From positions 310,001 through 374,000 of the forward strand of contig JAIVFI010000033.1 in NCBI GenBank assembly GCA_025558095.1: DNA of 64,000 nucleotides, in the 5' to 3' direction. The notes below the pieces were generated by a model. It was not told the DNA's origin, made no database searches, and saw only the letters and a program-made list of their open reading frames with translations. Each line of letters starts with the position of its first letter. Positions within the stretch are counted from its first letter, which is position 1. Below are positions 21,155 through 32,441 of the stretch, piece by piece. The position numbers were made by a program, and so were the translations under genes. This DNA is from Hyaloraphidium curvatum (Eukaryota > Monoblepharomycota > Hyaloraphidiomycetes > Hyaloraphidiales > Hyaloraphidiaceae).

Positions 21155-24100
21155 ATGGCCGCCACGGACGTGGTCGAATTGGACCCGGACTCTCCCGAGG
21201 AGGAGGTCGTTGCCGATGGGGACTACTACGCCGAGGAGGGCGCGACGGACAATGAATCCGAAGCGGATGGATCCGCCGAGGAACCCGAAGAGGGCCGATC
21301 AGCCGCGGCGCCGGCGGCGCCTCTGGTGATCAAGCTGACGCACCTGACGGTGCCCGCAAAGCGGACACGGCAGCAAAAGCCGCGGACGAACTTTACCGAG
21401 GCCGACAGGAAGCGCCTCCTGGCGGTCTTTGCCGAGACTCCCAACCCGAAACCGGAGCGCATCCTCGAGGTGGGCTCGAATGGCTTCCGTGCCCGTTTTT
21501 CTTGCAGCTCACGTGCCGCGCACCCAAACCCGCAGCTGGCGCAGGAACTGAAGAAGGAGAAGGAGGTGGGACGCATGCTGCATCGTCTCCCGTGCATGAT
21601 CTGACGCTATGTGTCGAACCAGCCCGTCAGACAATGGTTTTCTCGGCAGCGCCGTGCCGGGCTCAAGGCCGCCAGTGCCTCGCCCATGCGGCCTCCTTCC
21701 GCGCCCGCGGTTCCTTTCGCCGCCGCCCCGCCCGGCGTGCACCCAGCCTCGCTTTCCACCACCATCAAGCTCCCCCTCCCCCCGTCACTCACCGTGCCGA
21801 CCGCCGCCGGGTCCATCCCGATGCAGGCGAGCCCCACTTCCCTCTCTCCCACCCTCCCCCTCAAGCTGAAGCCGCAGCCGCTGCAGACCCTGCTGGACAG
21901 GAGCCAGGTCCGGCGCGACTCGGAGGTCCTGTCCCCGGTCACCCCGGGCTCGGCGACCGACAGCGATTCGGACGATTCCCAGGGGAGCACGGGGTCCGTC
22001 GGCCAGATACAGGCGCTGCTGGCAAACCCCGCGGCTCCGCTCACGCGGGAGCACTTTGCGGGCCTGATCCGGTACATGAAGCGCATATCCAAGGAGGCGC
22101 CCAAGTCCGCGGACAAGGACCTCCGCATACCCGTGCTGAAGCGCGTGTCTTCGCTCTCCGCGGCGCTTTTGGCAGAGTGGGAACGGCCCGCGTTTCTCGT
22201 CGGGAGCGCGTCCGTTTATGCCGTCCGCTTCCAGGATCAGCGCCAACAAGAACTTCCTCTCCCAGCTCAAGAAGTGGGCCTACACCTGGAAGGACTCGGA
22301 AACGCAGCTGATGCTGGCGATGTTTGATGTGGGTTTCCTTGATTTCGCGCCGAACGTTTTCTCATTATCACTGACCGCGCGACGCAGCTGTGGCCCAAGC
22401 TAACGATCAACCGCGACCAGCTCGTCGAGTACGGGTTTGGAAAGGTGGCCAAGAAGATCTCCGGGAAGAACCCGGACAAATGTAGGCGGTTCGGAAAAGA
22501 ACTGCGTAGTTTCATCGGCTCACGTGTTCTGCAGCGGTGGCGAAAAGGGCCGGGGATCTCGTGGAGATGTGGAGGGAACGGTTTCTGGCCAACCAAGGTA
22601 GGCTCCGCCAGTCGCCGACGTTTGTCACGCCGTGCGCTAACGTCCGCTCTTCAGATGGTCCCGGAGCTGGCGATGCACCTGCGAAGTCCGTGGAGGAGAA
22701 AAAGCCCCGTCCTGCGCCGAAAGAGGACGGGGTGGAAGCGAAGCCGAAGCAAATGAAGCCCAAAGTGGAAGTCAAACCCGAAGCCACGAAGCCCGCCGAC
22801 GCGAAAGTGAAGGTCGAGGCTTCCAAAGCCAAGGCCCCCGAGATCAAGGCGGAGGGCAAGGCCGGCTCGGCTCCTCCACGGCCGGCCGGTGCGCCCGCAA
22901 AACCGGCCGCTGGTGCGAAGCCTCCCGTGCCCGCCGCAAAACCCGCGCCCGCGGCGCCGGCCAAAGCCTCAAACTTCGACGTTTTCCGCGATCTGCTCGA
23001 TCCCATGGAGTACAAGACCAAGGTGAAGAAGCAGGACGCAGCGCAGCAGGCCAGCGCGAGGGCCAAAGAGCTGCAGGAGGACCTCGACGTCGTCGAGGAA
23101 GTCCGTCCGGAAACGCACGATGCGGGCGTCCCGCCCGACTATGCGGAGGACATGATGCTGCCGCCGATCGAAGGGGACGGGGACGACATGCACGCGCCTT
23201 ACCTGGAGGACTACATGGAGCTGGAGTATCCGGGCAAGCGGCCCGGGGCCGAGGACGCCGGGCCGGATGGTCCGACGGTGAAGCGTGCACGGACGGATAG
23301 CAGTTTCGGGATTCCGGGCTTTTCGGCTGTGCCCGTCCGCGGAATCCTGAAGAAGGTGCCCAAACGGTCCGGCAAGAAGGTCCGCTGGGCCTCGGAAGAC
23401 GCGCTGCGGATGGTCCGCGTCTTTGTGCCCGACGAATCGGAGATCAACCATGAACGGAGGTACCGCAACGCGAGGGATATGGATGTCAGCGAGGGACGCC
23501 AAGCAATGGACAGCATCCGCAATCTCATGCAGCCGGCGCTCAAGGAGTGGCCCGGTCATTTGCAGCGTACGTGCTTTTGCTTATCCATCGAGGTCGGTTC
23601 TGACCCTTTCGGATCAGGTCTTGTCCTTCCAGCGTGGGATCCGGCAATGGTCGCTGTACCCGGTGCCGAGAGCACCGAGCGAGAAGTGCAGGAGCGCAGG
23701 GATCGCACGGTTCTCGAACTTTCGTTCGACGTTGGTCCTCCACCGGACAATCCCAAGGAGCCCGACCCCGGCGCGCCCACGGCCGAGGTGATCCCGAAAG
23801 AGATCCGATTGGACCCGATCGGCGCACCGCCGTTCGAGCTGCCTGCCCTAGCGAGCTCGGCGACGTACTCGTTGCCGGTTCCGGGCGGCACCTTCCAACC
23901 CGTGGCTCTCGGAGGAAGCGACGCAATGTCGTGGGACGGGAGACCACCTACGTGGTCACCGCCACAAGAGCAAGGATTCCCAGCCCAAGCTCTGAGCGCC
24001 AGCAACCTGTCTTCCCTGGCTGCCCTGCTGCAGCAGAGCCAAGGACAGTACGCTGCCCAACCCGCGCAACAGAACACGTACGGCGGTTTCGGCAGCACCG

Positions 24101-24711
24101 GACACGGGCCGCCTCCACAGCAGAGCCATTCGTACCCTGGATACCCTGCGCACAGCCAAAGCACGATGGTCGGCCAATCCTTCTCCGGTCAGCAGAGTCC
24201 ACCATACCAGGGATCCGGGGCGCAGCAGTACGGAACTTACGGCCAGGGACAGAATTTCGAGGCGGCGCAGTTGCTGGAGAACGTCAGCCGGGTCATGCAG
24301 ACACTCCCTGGTTTCGCTCAGGCAGCGCAACCCTCGATGCATCCCGTGTCTTCTTTTTCGCAGGCATCTTACCCGCAGACTTCTACATCGTATCCGTCGC
24401 AGTCCACAGGATCATACCCGCAGACTTCAGCAGCACCGTACGGCGCGGACAATCAGGCATGGAATACCCAGGGACAATCCAGCTTCCACGGGGACACGGG
24501 CTCGGGTCGGGGTCGCGGGGGTTTCAGGGGGGGAGGACGTCAGGGCATTCTGCCCGGTGGCGGGTACGAGAATCCGAAGCCGTGCAAGTTCTTTGAGAAA
24601 GGGCGTTGCCGGAACGGACAAAAGTGCTGGAATCTACATTGTGACCAGCGCGGGCAGATTGTCGAGGTCACCGACGGTTCCCTAAGACTCGCCCAGCGGT
24701 CAGGAACATGA
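21155..24711 (+). CDS. PNUTS/Ref2-like PP1 regulator with homeodomain, TFIIS-N and CCCH finger
   Basis: Eight exons (21155-21469, 21536-21565, 21623-22191, 22235-22328, 22388-22481, 22535-22597, 22655-23566, 23618-24711) give 1056 aa; the last acceptor could be 15 nt later. After an acidic N-terminus comes a homeodomain-like region (about 72-131), starting KPRTNFTEADRKRL and ending in recognition-helix-like QWFSRQRRAGLKA; exon 2 is only 30 nt. A TFIIS N-terminal (LW) domain follows (about 245-360; ISANKNFLSQLKKWAYTW, LWPKLTINRDQLVEYGFG). After a K/A/P-rich linker there is a PP1-docking motif KKVRW near 580, a Gln/Ser/Tyr-rich low-complexity part, RGG repeats and a C-terminal CCCH finger (C-x7-C-x5-C-x3-H). 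PNUTS and yeast Ref2/Ppn1 hold PP1 in the cleavage and polyadenylation machinery, so a role in transcription termination is likely. Convergent with TOM70, 25 bp apart. Confidence 0.82.
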
Positions 24712-24736
24712 CCAACGCAGCCAGCTCATCCCCCCA

Positions 24737-27148
24737 TCACCGACCCCCGGCGAACATTTTCAGGGCCAGCGTCGGCCACTTCTTCAGGACCTGCGAGAGC
24801 GCGGTGTTTGGCAACTGAAGAGGTGCAGGGGAGCGAGGCATTCACCTCTCTCTGCGCCGATGCCGCGGTCCTGAACATGACAATCTGCATCGTCTCGGCC
24901 TCTGTCCGACTCAGCGCGATCGCCTGCAGTGGCAGCCAGGGTAAATGGCATGTAGCCGACATCGGATACCCGGAAGAGACGTGTTGGTCTTGTGAGCATT
25001 ACCTTGTCGAACTTGTCCATCGCCTCCTCGACACGGTTCTGCTGCATCAGGATCTGCGCCCACTGGCTGTACGCCAGGTCGCACTTGGGGTCGACCTCCG
25101 TTGCCTTCACGCAGCACTTCTCCGCCTTGACGAGGTCCTGCTGATTGAGGTACAGGAAGGCCTTGTTCATGTAGGCCAGAGGGCTGACGGGCCGTAGTCG
25201 GATGGCCTTGTCGAAGTTCTGCTGCGCGTCATCCAGCTTGCCCTGGTCGAGCAAGATCTCGCCGTAGTAGTTGCGGACATCTGCCGAATTGGGGTACTTT
25301 CGAAGAATCTCCTCGAACCTTGTGCGAAGCGTTAACGCCACCTCCAGCCGGCGATCCAAAGGCACGTACTTTGCCATCGCGGTCTGGATATCGCCCATTC
25401 GGTAGTGGATGACCGCGATCTGAATGTGGTTGAAGACAAATTCAGGATCCAGCTCCAGAGCCTTCTCGTAATCCTCGAGGGCACTAGGATAATCGCTGAG
25501 CAGGAACTTGATCTGTCCTCTGTGGTAGTAGATGTCCGGATCGTTCGCGTTGATCTCGGATGCCCTGCGAGCCGGCAATCGTTGTCAAGGAATGTCATGA
25601 AGCACCTGGCGCGGCTCCAACCTCTCGAACTCCTCGAGAGCTCGCTGGACATCGCCCTTCTCCATTTGGCAACCGGCAAACTTGATTATGCTGTTGGTGT
25701 TGTTCGGGTCCTCCGCAAGCGAGCTCTCAAAGTCCGACATCGCGTCATCGACTGCAGTATGAGAGCGGACTGTTCAAAACCAGCACAGGGGAACGACAAC
25801 GCAGCTGCCAACCTTCCCCGAGAAGGAAGTTCAAGGTGCCGCGCAGGTTGTACGCTTCCGACTTGAATTTGTCCGATACGCCGATTTCGAATGCTTTCTT
25901 GATGTCCTCGAAAGCCTGGGGGAAGTTCCGAGCAGCGATGGACCGGACGGCCGTACGGAGAGCGGCATCGCCCGATCCTTCCTCGGCATCCTCGAGGCCA
26001 GCTTCGCTGTAGACTAGATCCAGGTGCGGATCAGCGACGACGATGAACGTTGTGACTGGCGATTCCACCTTTGCGGAAGGAATCCAGGTAGGCGGAAATG
26101 AAGACTCCAGACGGCAGCTGCTTCGCCCCAGTTCTTGACTTGGTAATCTCCTCCGCCTTTTCCTTCGCAACCTCCTTCAGAACCCGGTCCGTCGACTGCA
26201 CCGTCGCTTCGACCTTGAACTCCTCGATGATGCACATCGCCGTGTAGTCCACCAGCGCGTTGTACCAGTCCGACTTCTTGTCGTAGGCCTGTGCTCGCCT
26301 CCCAAGAGCCTTCAGGTACAGAGGATTCAACCTCAGTGCCTCGTTGCAGTCCGCGATACATTCGTCCAGCTGGCCCAAGTTCGTGAAGCATGCTAGTCGC
26401 CGACGTTGTTCCAGATGAACGAGAGACTACCACTCGGCCGAGGACCCTCACCTGCCCGGTTGCTGTAGTAGATGGCTTCTTCAGGGTTCGCCTCAATGGC
26501 CTGAAAGGCGAAAGGGTCAGCGATTCGCTCTCGGATGAGCTGAGTTGCCCACCTCAGTGTAGGCCTCGATTGCCTCGGCAAACTTCCGCTGCTGATAGAG
26601 CTGGTTGCCCCTGTTCTTCGCGTCCTTACTCCTCTGCGCTTTCTCCTGAAACCGGCCAGTGAAGGCCCGTTAGTCCTCGCCCTTCGCAGAAAAAGAGCGG
26701 GGAGCACCTCCGGAGTCAGCTTCGACGCGTCCACCGGGGCTTTTGCAGGGCTTCCGGTAGGCGACGCAGCTTCCGGAGGAGGAGTCGCCACGTCCGAGGC
26801 TCCATCGGCTACATTCACGACGAGATCCGTTCGGCGGTCAGGTCGATCCAGGCATTGACAGCATTGGAACCCACCGCGTTCCTCATCGGTCTTCTCCTGC
26901 GCCTTTGAGCTCTTCTTCTTCTTCGATTTACTGGGAGTGGCAGGCTCGCTCGCCGGCTTCGACGCGTCAGTCGCCGAGGAAGAGGAGGAGGAGGATTTGA
27001 CGAGGTAGTATCCGAGGCCGGCTACGGCCACCACGGCCACGGCGCCGCCAATGACATATAGACGGTTGTCTTCGTCCAGCAATTGTGCTCGCAAGCTGGC
27101 GAGCACGCCGGAGGACGGCAACGCCGCCGTCCCAGCGACCGGCGCCAT
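24737..27148 (-). CDS. TOM70: Mitochondrial import receptor TOM70
   Basis: Ten exons (27148-26875, 26808-26708, 26645-26553, 26500-26452, 26392-26069, 26013-25813, 25751-25606, 25554-25003, 24923-24846, 24790-24737) encode 623 aa. The start MAPVAGTAALPS leads to one N-terminal membrane anchor (LYVIGGAVAVVAVAGLGYYL), a Ser run and a Lys-rich linker, then TPR repeats: NRGNQLYQQRKFAEAIEAYTE, AIYYSNRAACFTNLGQLDEC, ALGRRAQAYDKKSDWYNALV, a long linker with LPSGVFISAYLDSFRK, and further repeats including DPDIYYHRGQIKFLL and LAYSQWAQILMQQNRVEEAM. Anchor plus clamp-type TPRs and this length are the TOM70 pattern. It receives Hsp70/Hsp90-bound carrier precursors at the outer membrane. The 66-nt intron in the linker (26809-26874) is inferred from its branch site and splice signals. 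A start at 27241 is possible. Confidence 0.93.
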
Positions 27149-27377
27149 GGTTGCGTGTGAGGTGGCGGCCAGCGTTGAGTCGGACTCAACACGGTCGAAA
27201 ACAAAAGAGATCGTTTGGCCAAGGCTTTCGTAAAGCATAGAGGGCGTTGAATCGTTTGAATTTAAATTAGCATGCTCCCTACATAATGGCATCCGTGGTT
27301 GAGTCCAGTGGCGTCCGTGGCATTCCAAGCTCAGGCAAATTGCAAGACGATGTTGGTTGTGTCTGTTCGGTCGTCCA

Positions 27378-28454
27378 TTAGCAACCACGGGGATCGATGT
27401 TCCTCCATGACCCACTATCATCGATCTCGATGCGCTCCATGGCTGCCAGGGACTCGCGCGTCAAGTCCTCGCTCGCCTGCTGCGGATCCGTATGCCGGCC
27501 CAGGATGGCGATGACCTCCTCGTTCGTCAGTCCTTCATAGACCCCGTCGCTCCCAATCACGACGTAAGCGAGATCAGGGGTGATGTCGATCTCTACCACG
27601 TCGGGATCAGGTATGACCCCTAGCCGCTTGGCAACGGTGTCGCCAAGCGCCCGCGTGACGACGAGCCTGGCAGGCGCAAAGAAAAGACAATGAGCAGGAA
27701 GCAGGTTGCGGAGAACACGATCCTTCAGCGGTGCACGAGCGCGGGCCTGGCACGGCATCGCTCACCCAGGATATGGCAGCGACCCCTTGAATATCCGATA
27801 AGGCCCGAGGTGACCCTCGTCGACGTAAAGACGATCTACTCGCGCCCCCGCGGCGACAACCCTGTTCATCTCCTCGGGCTCGTTGCAATTGTGATCCCTG
27901 CGGTGGCGCCGCGGGCGCGCTCAGACGCCATCCCCATTGGAGCGCGACCGGTGCCTCCGTACCGTGTAATCTGCTCCGCTCGCAGTGTCCCGTCCGGATT
28001 CCGGCGCCCGGCCACGACCCGGCTGTCCCCGACGTGGGCAATCGTGAGCCTCCGTGACGAGGTCCACACAAAGACCACGGCCGCCGTCGTGCCAGACATG
28101 TACGTGTCGATCCGCGAGTCTTCGCAGAGCGCATCGTTCATGTTCCGGAAGAGCGTGACGAGCGTCGACTTGCGGTCCGCGTGGAACGCATCCCGCCGCC
28201 GCTGCAACCAGTCCGGGAGGGTGTTCTTGACGAACATCGCGGTCTTCTCGCCATCGTTGCCTGCAAAACGACGTCGGACGGAGCCTGGAAGGCCGCAACC
28301 GGCGGTGCCCACCGTGGCCGTCGAAGACTCCGAAGCACGCGCAGGGCTCGATGTTCGAGTCCGGGAACAGGCTCGCCACCACGAGGTAGTCGTCCTGTTG
28401 CGTGGGGCGCCGGCCCACGTCTGTGCTGGCACCGACCGATAATGCCCGGGCCAT
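27378..28454 (-). CDS. PP2C-family protein phosphatase
   Basis: Four exons (28454-28313, 28260-27963, 27897-27766, 27666-27378) encode 286 aa. PPM motifs appear in order: GASTDVGRRPTQQDDYLVV, CFGVFDGHG, SGTTAAVVFVW, LTIAHVGDSRVVAG, an R-DH segment after splicing, LVVTRALGD and YVVIGSDGVYEGLTNEEV. The metal-binding Asp residues of DGHG and SDGVYE are present. The canonical DGHGG reads DGHGND after splicing, a small change next to the metal site. PP2C enzymes are Mg/Mn-dependent Ser/Thr phosphatases; a substrate cannot be inferred. An upstream in-frame ATG at 28568 would add 38 residues. The gene lies between TOM70 and SLY1 on the same strand. Confidence 0.92.
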
Positions 28455-28746
28455 GGAGAAGACGATCGGGCTGGAACCGAGGTGGACGGGGCCAAGTGGG
28501 GGAGGGAGCCCCTGATGCGCCCTGGGAATCCGCGGGCACTGTGCACACCGCACCGCCGACGACGCCACACCGAACAGATGACAGAGATCTCTAGGGTATG
28601 CAAGAAGCTACGAAGGTACATCAAGAAACTACGCCGAGGAGTCCCAATTGGTTGAGGAAGGCTTTGGGATTCAACATTTCGCTGCAGGGAACGGCGTCAG
28701 AGACGAGGCGTTGCCTCTGCAGTGGAAACGCACCTGCTGCCATAAA

Positions 28747-31111
28747 TCACGCGTCGCTTCGTCCGCTGAGGATCGAATGGTCAGAACTTTGAGGGTCCAA
28801 CAGAATGCACTCCGGAAGGCGTACCTGGGCCATCTCCAGGAGGTTTTGGTACTCCAAGTAGTTGCCGCCACCGACAACGAAAACGATCGCCTCCTGGAAC
28901 GGCGCCCGGATCCTCGTCGCCTTCTTCCCCCGGCCGGCTTTCGGATCGTAGTATCCGTACTCGTCGGCCTCCGGGGATTGGGAGTTGTCCATTATCGCCT
29001 CCACCGTCCGGGTTACGGGAAGATCCTTCCGGGTCGGAAGCATGTTCCGGACGCCGGAAACGAGGTTCTCGTAGGCGCCACCGACGTTGGACATCAGCGT
29101 CCCTTCCTTCAGATTCTCCGTCAGCTGCAAGTGCGAGTGGTCAGCAATCGTTTGCTTGGTGCCGCCCCGGGTGACACACCTTGTTGCCGAACGAGGCAAA
29201 CTTACTGAAGAGGTCAGCGGGCGTAGATACGCCGGCCAACGAAGGAACGGCGGCCTGAGCAGCAGCGGACGAGGCCGATGTCATGCGGCCGAACGCTCGG
29301 AGTCTGAACAAGGCACAAGATCAGTTTGGTCCGCGGCGGCGACGTGAGGCCTGTGCGCACTTTTCGATGTACTTGACGGGAGCCATCTCGCAACCGGCCT
29401 CCTGGAGCAGCTTCTTCAGTTCCGCCATGTCCTCCTTCGAGACGTCCTCTGTCCGCGTCAGCAGCCAAATGAGGAACAGCCGCAGCTTGTCCTCCGCGGT
29501 GCCTTTGGGCTTCCGCAGGCTGTCCATCATCTGCGGCACCGAGTGTCGCTGTATCGCCTCCTCCGTGGCAAAGTACTCGTCCAAACCCCGATCCTTGATC
29601 GCGTTGAGCAGGTTCGTGGCAATGCCCATGTGGGTATCAATTGTCCGTTTCCGTTCCGTAAGCTCCGGAAGCTGCGTGATGGCAGACTTCAAGTACTTGG
29701 CGCTGGCAGAAAAGTCACTGGATGGCGGCGCTCATCAGCCGCAGGCGCTCGCCGTGCTCGGTTGACACCCACTTAAGCGCCTCCCCAATCTCCTCGAGGG
29801 AACTGACGTGGTTCGCCTTGGTCACCTCGTCCACGTCCTTTTTGTACTTGTTGATCTCGGCGTCGACGTCTTCTGCGACCTGTGGGAACGGGTTCCCGGC
29901 GTTCCGATTCCAGAAAAAGTCGTTGGCCTCCAGATCGTGTGCCCGCCGCGATTTGTGGCCCTTCTCCTCCACGGTCACCACCACCCGGTTCAGCTTCATG
30001 TCGAGGACATCGTGCACCAAGGGAGCATAGGTCCAATTGTGAGAAAGCATCGAGAGCAGATCCAGGTTCCGGTCCAAGAGGATGACAGCTGGGAATCGCA
30101 ACACCTTCAGCTCCAACTCTGGTACGGCCACAAAGGCCTACCCACCTGGACGACCGAACGCTCCCGAAAGCGCTTCGCTCGAGAAAATGCTCGACTTGCT
30201 GTTCAGCAGATGATCCCGAAACTTCGTGTCCAGCTTCTGCGCGACCATCTCTGCCGCGTTCCCCTTGGAACACCGGATAAGGGGTACGCTCCCCAACGTC
30301 GCGCACACGCTGAACAGGGAGCCGACAATCCTATCGAGATTCGCTTCGATGCTGCTGTCGGCGGCGGTGGGGTCGTTGAGGGCGTGGTAGGAAAGGGACA
30401 TGTTGAGAGAAAACAGGTGGTTCTCCAGGCAGATGTAGTTGAGGTACTGGTCGTAGACCTGCGCAATCAGGCTGGAGCTGTTTGACGCGATCGTTTCCGT
30501 GGCAAGCTCTTCCAGGAGGGGTCGGGGGATGGCAGAGGAGAAGTTGAGGTAGAAGGACTCGTACAGGTTCTTGGCGAGGTCCTGTCGACGGACGTTGCCG
30601 AGCACCCATCAGATTCAAAGCGGAGCGACGCGCGGACGCCTGTTTCCCACTTCGCTGACCCGCTTGATGTTCTGCTGGTTCGGCTCCACAAAGTAGATGG
30701 CCGGCACGTCGGGAATCGGCTGCCGATCCGACATGAGCGGCCTGCGGCAAGATTGAAGGGTGGGAGAAGGCACATGTCCCTCAGCCAAGGCCAGAAGATC
30801 GGCGAAGGGCCCGCGAACGAACATGTGAACGGTCACACCCTGCTCCCGGAGGTTGTTGATCTTCAGCAGCGGCGAGATGATGTCCTGCCCTATCTGGTCG
30901 TACACCAGGACCTTCCAGACGGGTTCCGCCGGCTGACTCGGTCCGTCGGCCTGTTCCGGCTCCCGGGCGTTGAGCTGGAGCATGCTCTTGATTGCGGCTG
31001 CGGACCCCGTCCAGCACAACGACGCGTCGTCGGGGCTCAGCGGCGCCGAGCTGAATGCCAGAAGCGGGTCCTACCGATCTGAAGATCGCGCAATGACTTG
31101 GAAGAAGACAT
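28747..31111 (-). CDS. SLY1: Sec1/Munc18 family protein SLY1 (ER-Golgi fusion)
   Basis: Eight exons were traced: 31111-31075, 30997-30823, 30741-30651, 30581 to about 30155 or 30146, 30118-29769, 29695-29361, 29303-29180 and 29124-28747. Diagnostic stretches are [116 protein letters not shown] and [20 protein letters not shown], all typical of SLY1/SCFD1 rather than Sec1, VPS45 or VPS33. SLY1 binds syntaxin-5-type SNAREs and promotes ER-Golgi vesicle fusion. The intron after the 30581 exon is only 27 or 36 nt depending on the donor used; both keep the frame. The first exon carries 12 codons. Confidence 0.93.
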
Positions 31112-31365
31112 GGCGGCGGGACTCAGTTCATCGACGTGGCAGCATGAGTTGCGTGTGGACCCGTTGCGCTGGCCGCGGGCACCGAATTGACGAGTCCCGA
31201 GGCGGCAACGCCCTTCGATCCATCCTCAAGCCCCAAGAGCAAGCCGGAAAGGCAACAATCATAGCCATCGCATGTAATTCATGCGTCAATTGCGCCGGAC
31301 AATCAGTGCCGGCGGCCCTCTCTCAAGCCAGCAGGTTCTAATGTGCTCGCCCTAACATTCCGGAA

Positions 31366-32347
31366 CTAGAGCTTGTTGAAAGCTGCCACGTCGACGGACC
31401 TGGATCCAGTCTGCATCAGAAACGGCTCTGCCGGCGACAAGGAGCGGACTCACTGCACGTGGTCCTCGTCCTCGGCAATCTTCTCCGAGAGGTCGTCGAT
31501 CGACACCTTCTCGTCCTCGACGACGCAGGTGATCTGGAGCTCTGTTTCGGAGTTGATGCGGTTGGAATTGGCCCTGGGTCGGCAACAAGCGAGCTAAACC
31601 CACTCTTGATGCCATAACCGACGGGCACAAGCTTGTGTGCACCCCTGGAAGAGCGAGTTAGAGACCCACATGAACAAAATACGATCTTGGAGGCCTCACC
31701 AGAGAAGGCCGTCCACTGGCAAAGGGGGAGGGAGTCAGACGAGCGCATCATGGGGGCAGCAGCGAACGCACTCTCAATGGCCTTGACGTTCGCCGTCAGC
31801 TCGTCCATGTTGGTCTCGTCGTCCCACGGCTTGACGTCCAGGATGACCTGGGATTTGGCCGTGACGGCAGGCTCTGCAAACGGCGCCATTTAACAATAAC
31901 CCGGGATTCCAACTGGTCGTGCCCACTGGCCGATTTCTTGGCGGCGTACTCCTTGAGCCTCTCCTGCTTGATCCTCTCGGCTTCCTCGTCGACCTCGTCG
32001 TCCGAGGCGAACAGATCGATGTCGTCCTCATCATCTTTCTTCTCTTCAGCCGCCGCGGCAGGCTTCGCCGGCGCCTCCTCGACCTTGAGCTCGGCCACCT
32101 TCTCCGTAACCTCCTGAACCTCCTCCTTCACGGGCTCCTTCCCTTTCCCCTGAGGCTCCTTGGCCTCCTCCTTAGCCGGCTTCTTGGCCTCCTTGGGGGC
32201 GGCCTTCTTCTCCTGCGCGGCCTCCGGCGCCTTGCCCTTGCTGGTGGACGCTCCCACGCCGTAGATTTCGTTCTCGATGTGGATCAGCTCGAGGGCCCGC
32301 AGTTCGGCCCCGGCGAAAGCATCCAGGTAGAGACCAAAGTCGGCCAT
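31366..32347 (-). CDS. EFB1: Translation elongation factor eEF1B-alpha (eEF1A exchange factor)
   Basis: Six exons (32347-31927, 31873-31772, 31715-31700, 31644-31604, 31541-31454, 31399-31366) give 233 aa. The N-terminal part is short, followed by a Lys/Glu/Ala-rich linker and the acidic DDIDLFASDDEVDEEAERIK region characteristic of eEF1-beta. The C-terminal exchange domain reads KSQVILDVKPWDDETNMDEL, VKAIEMDGLLWGAHKLVPVG, YGIKKLQITCVVEDEKVSID and ends VAAFNKL. The segment EMDGLLWG is only complete if a 16-nt exon (31700-31715) is included. It exchanges GDP for GTP on eEF1A. A start at 32443 would add 32 residues. It is divergent from RRP43 with 94 bp between start codons. Confidence 0.96.
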
Positions 32348-32441
32348 GGCGATGAGCAATGTAGCAGGGGCGGCGACGAAAGCTCCGCGATGAGCAGAAA
32401 AGTGGCCGGCGGTCGCGGGTGATCGACGCGCCACAACCAAC
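32348..32441. promoter_or_regulatory. 94-bp divergent promoter, EFB1/RRP43
   Basis: Only 94 bp separate the start codons of eEF1B (minus) and the exosome subunit RRP43 (plus), so both promoters and both 5' UTRs must be packed here or overlap coding sequence. No individual element is recognised. Confidence 0.5.
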
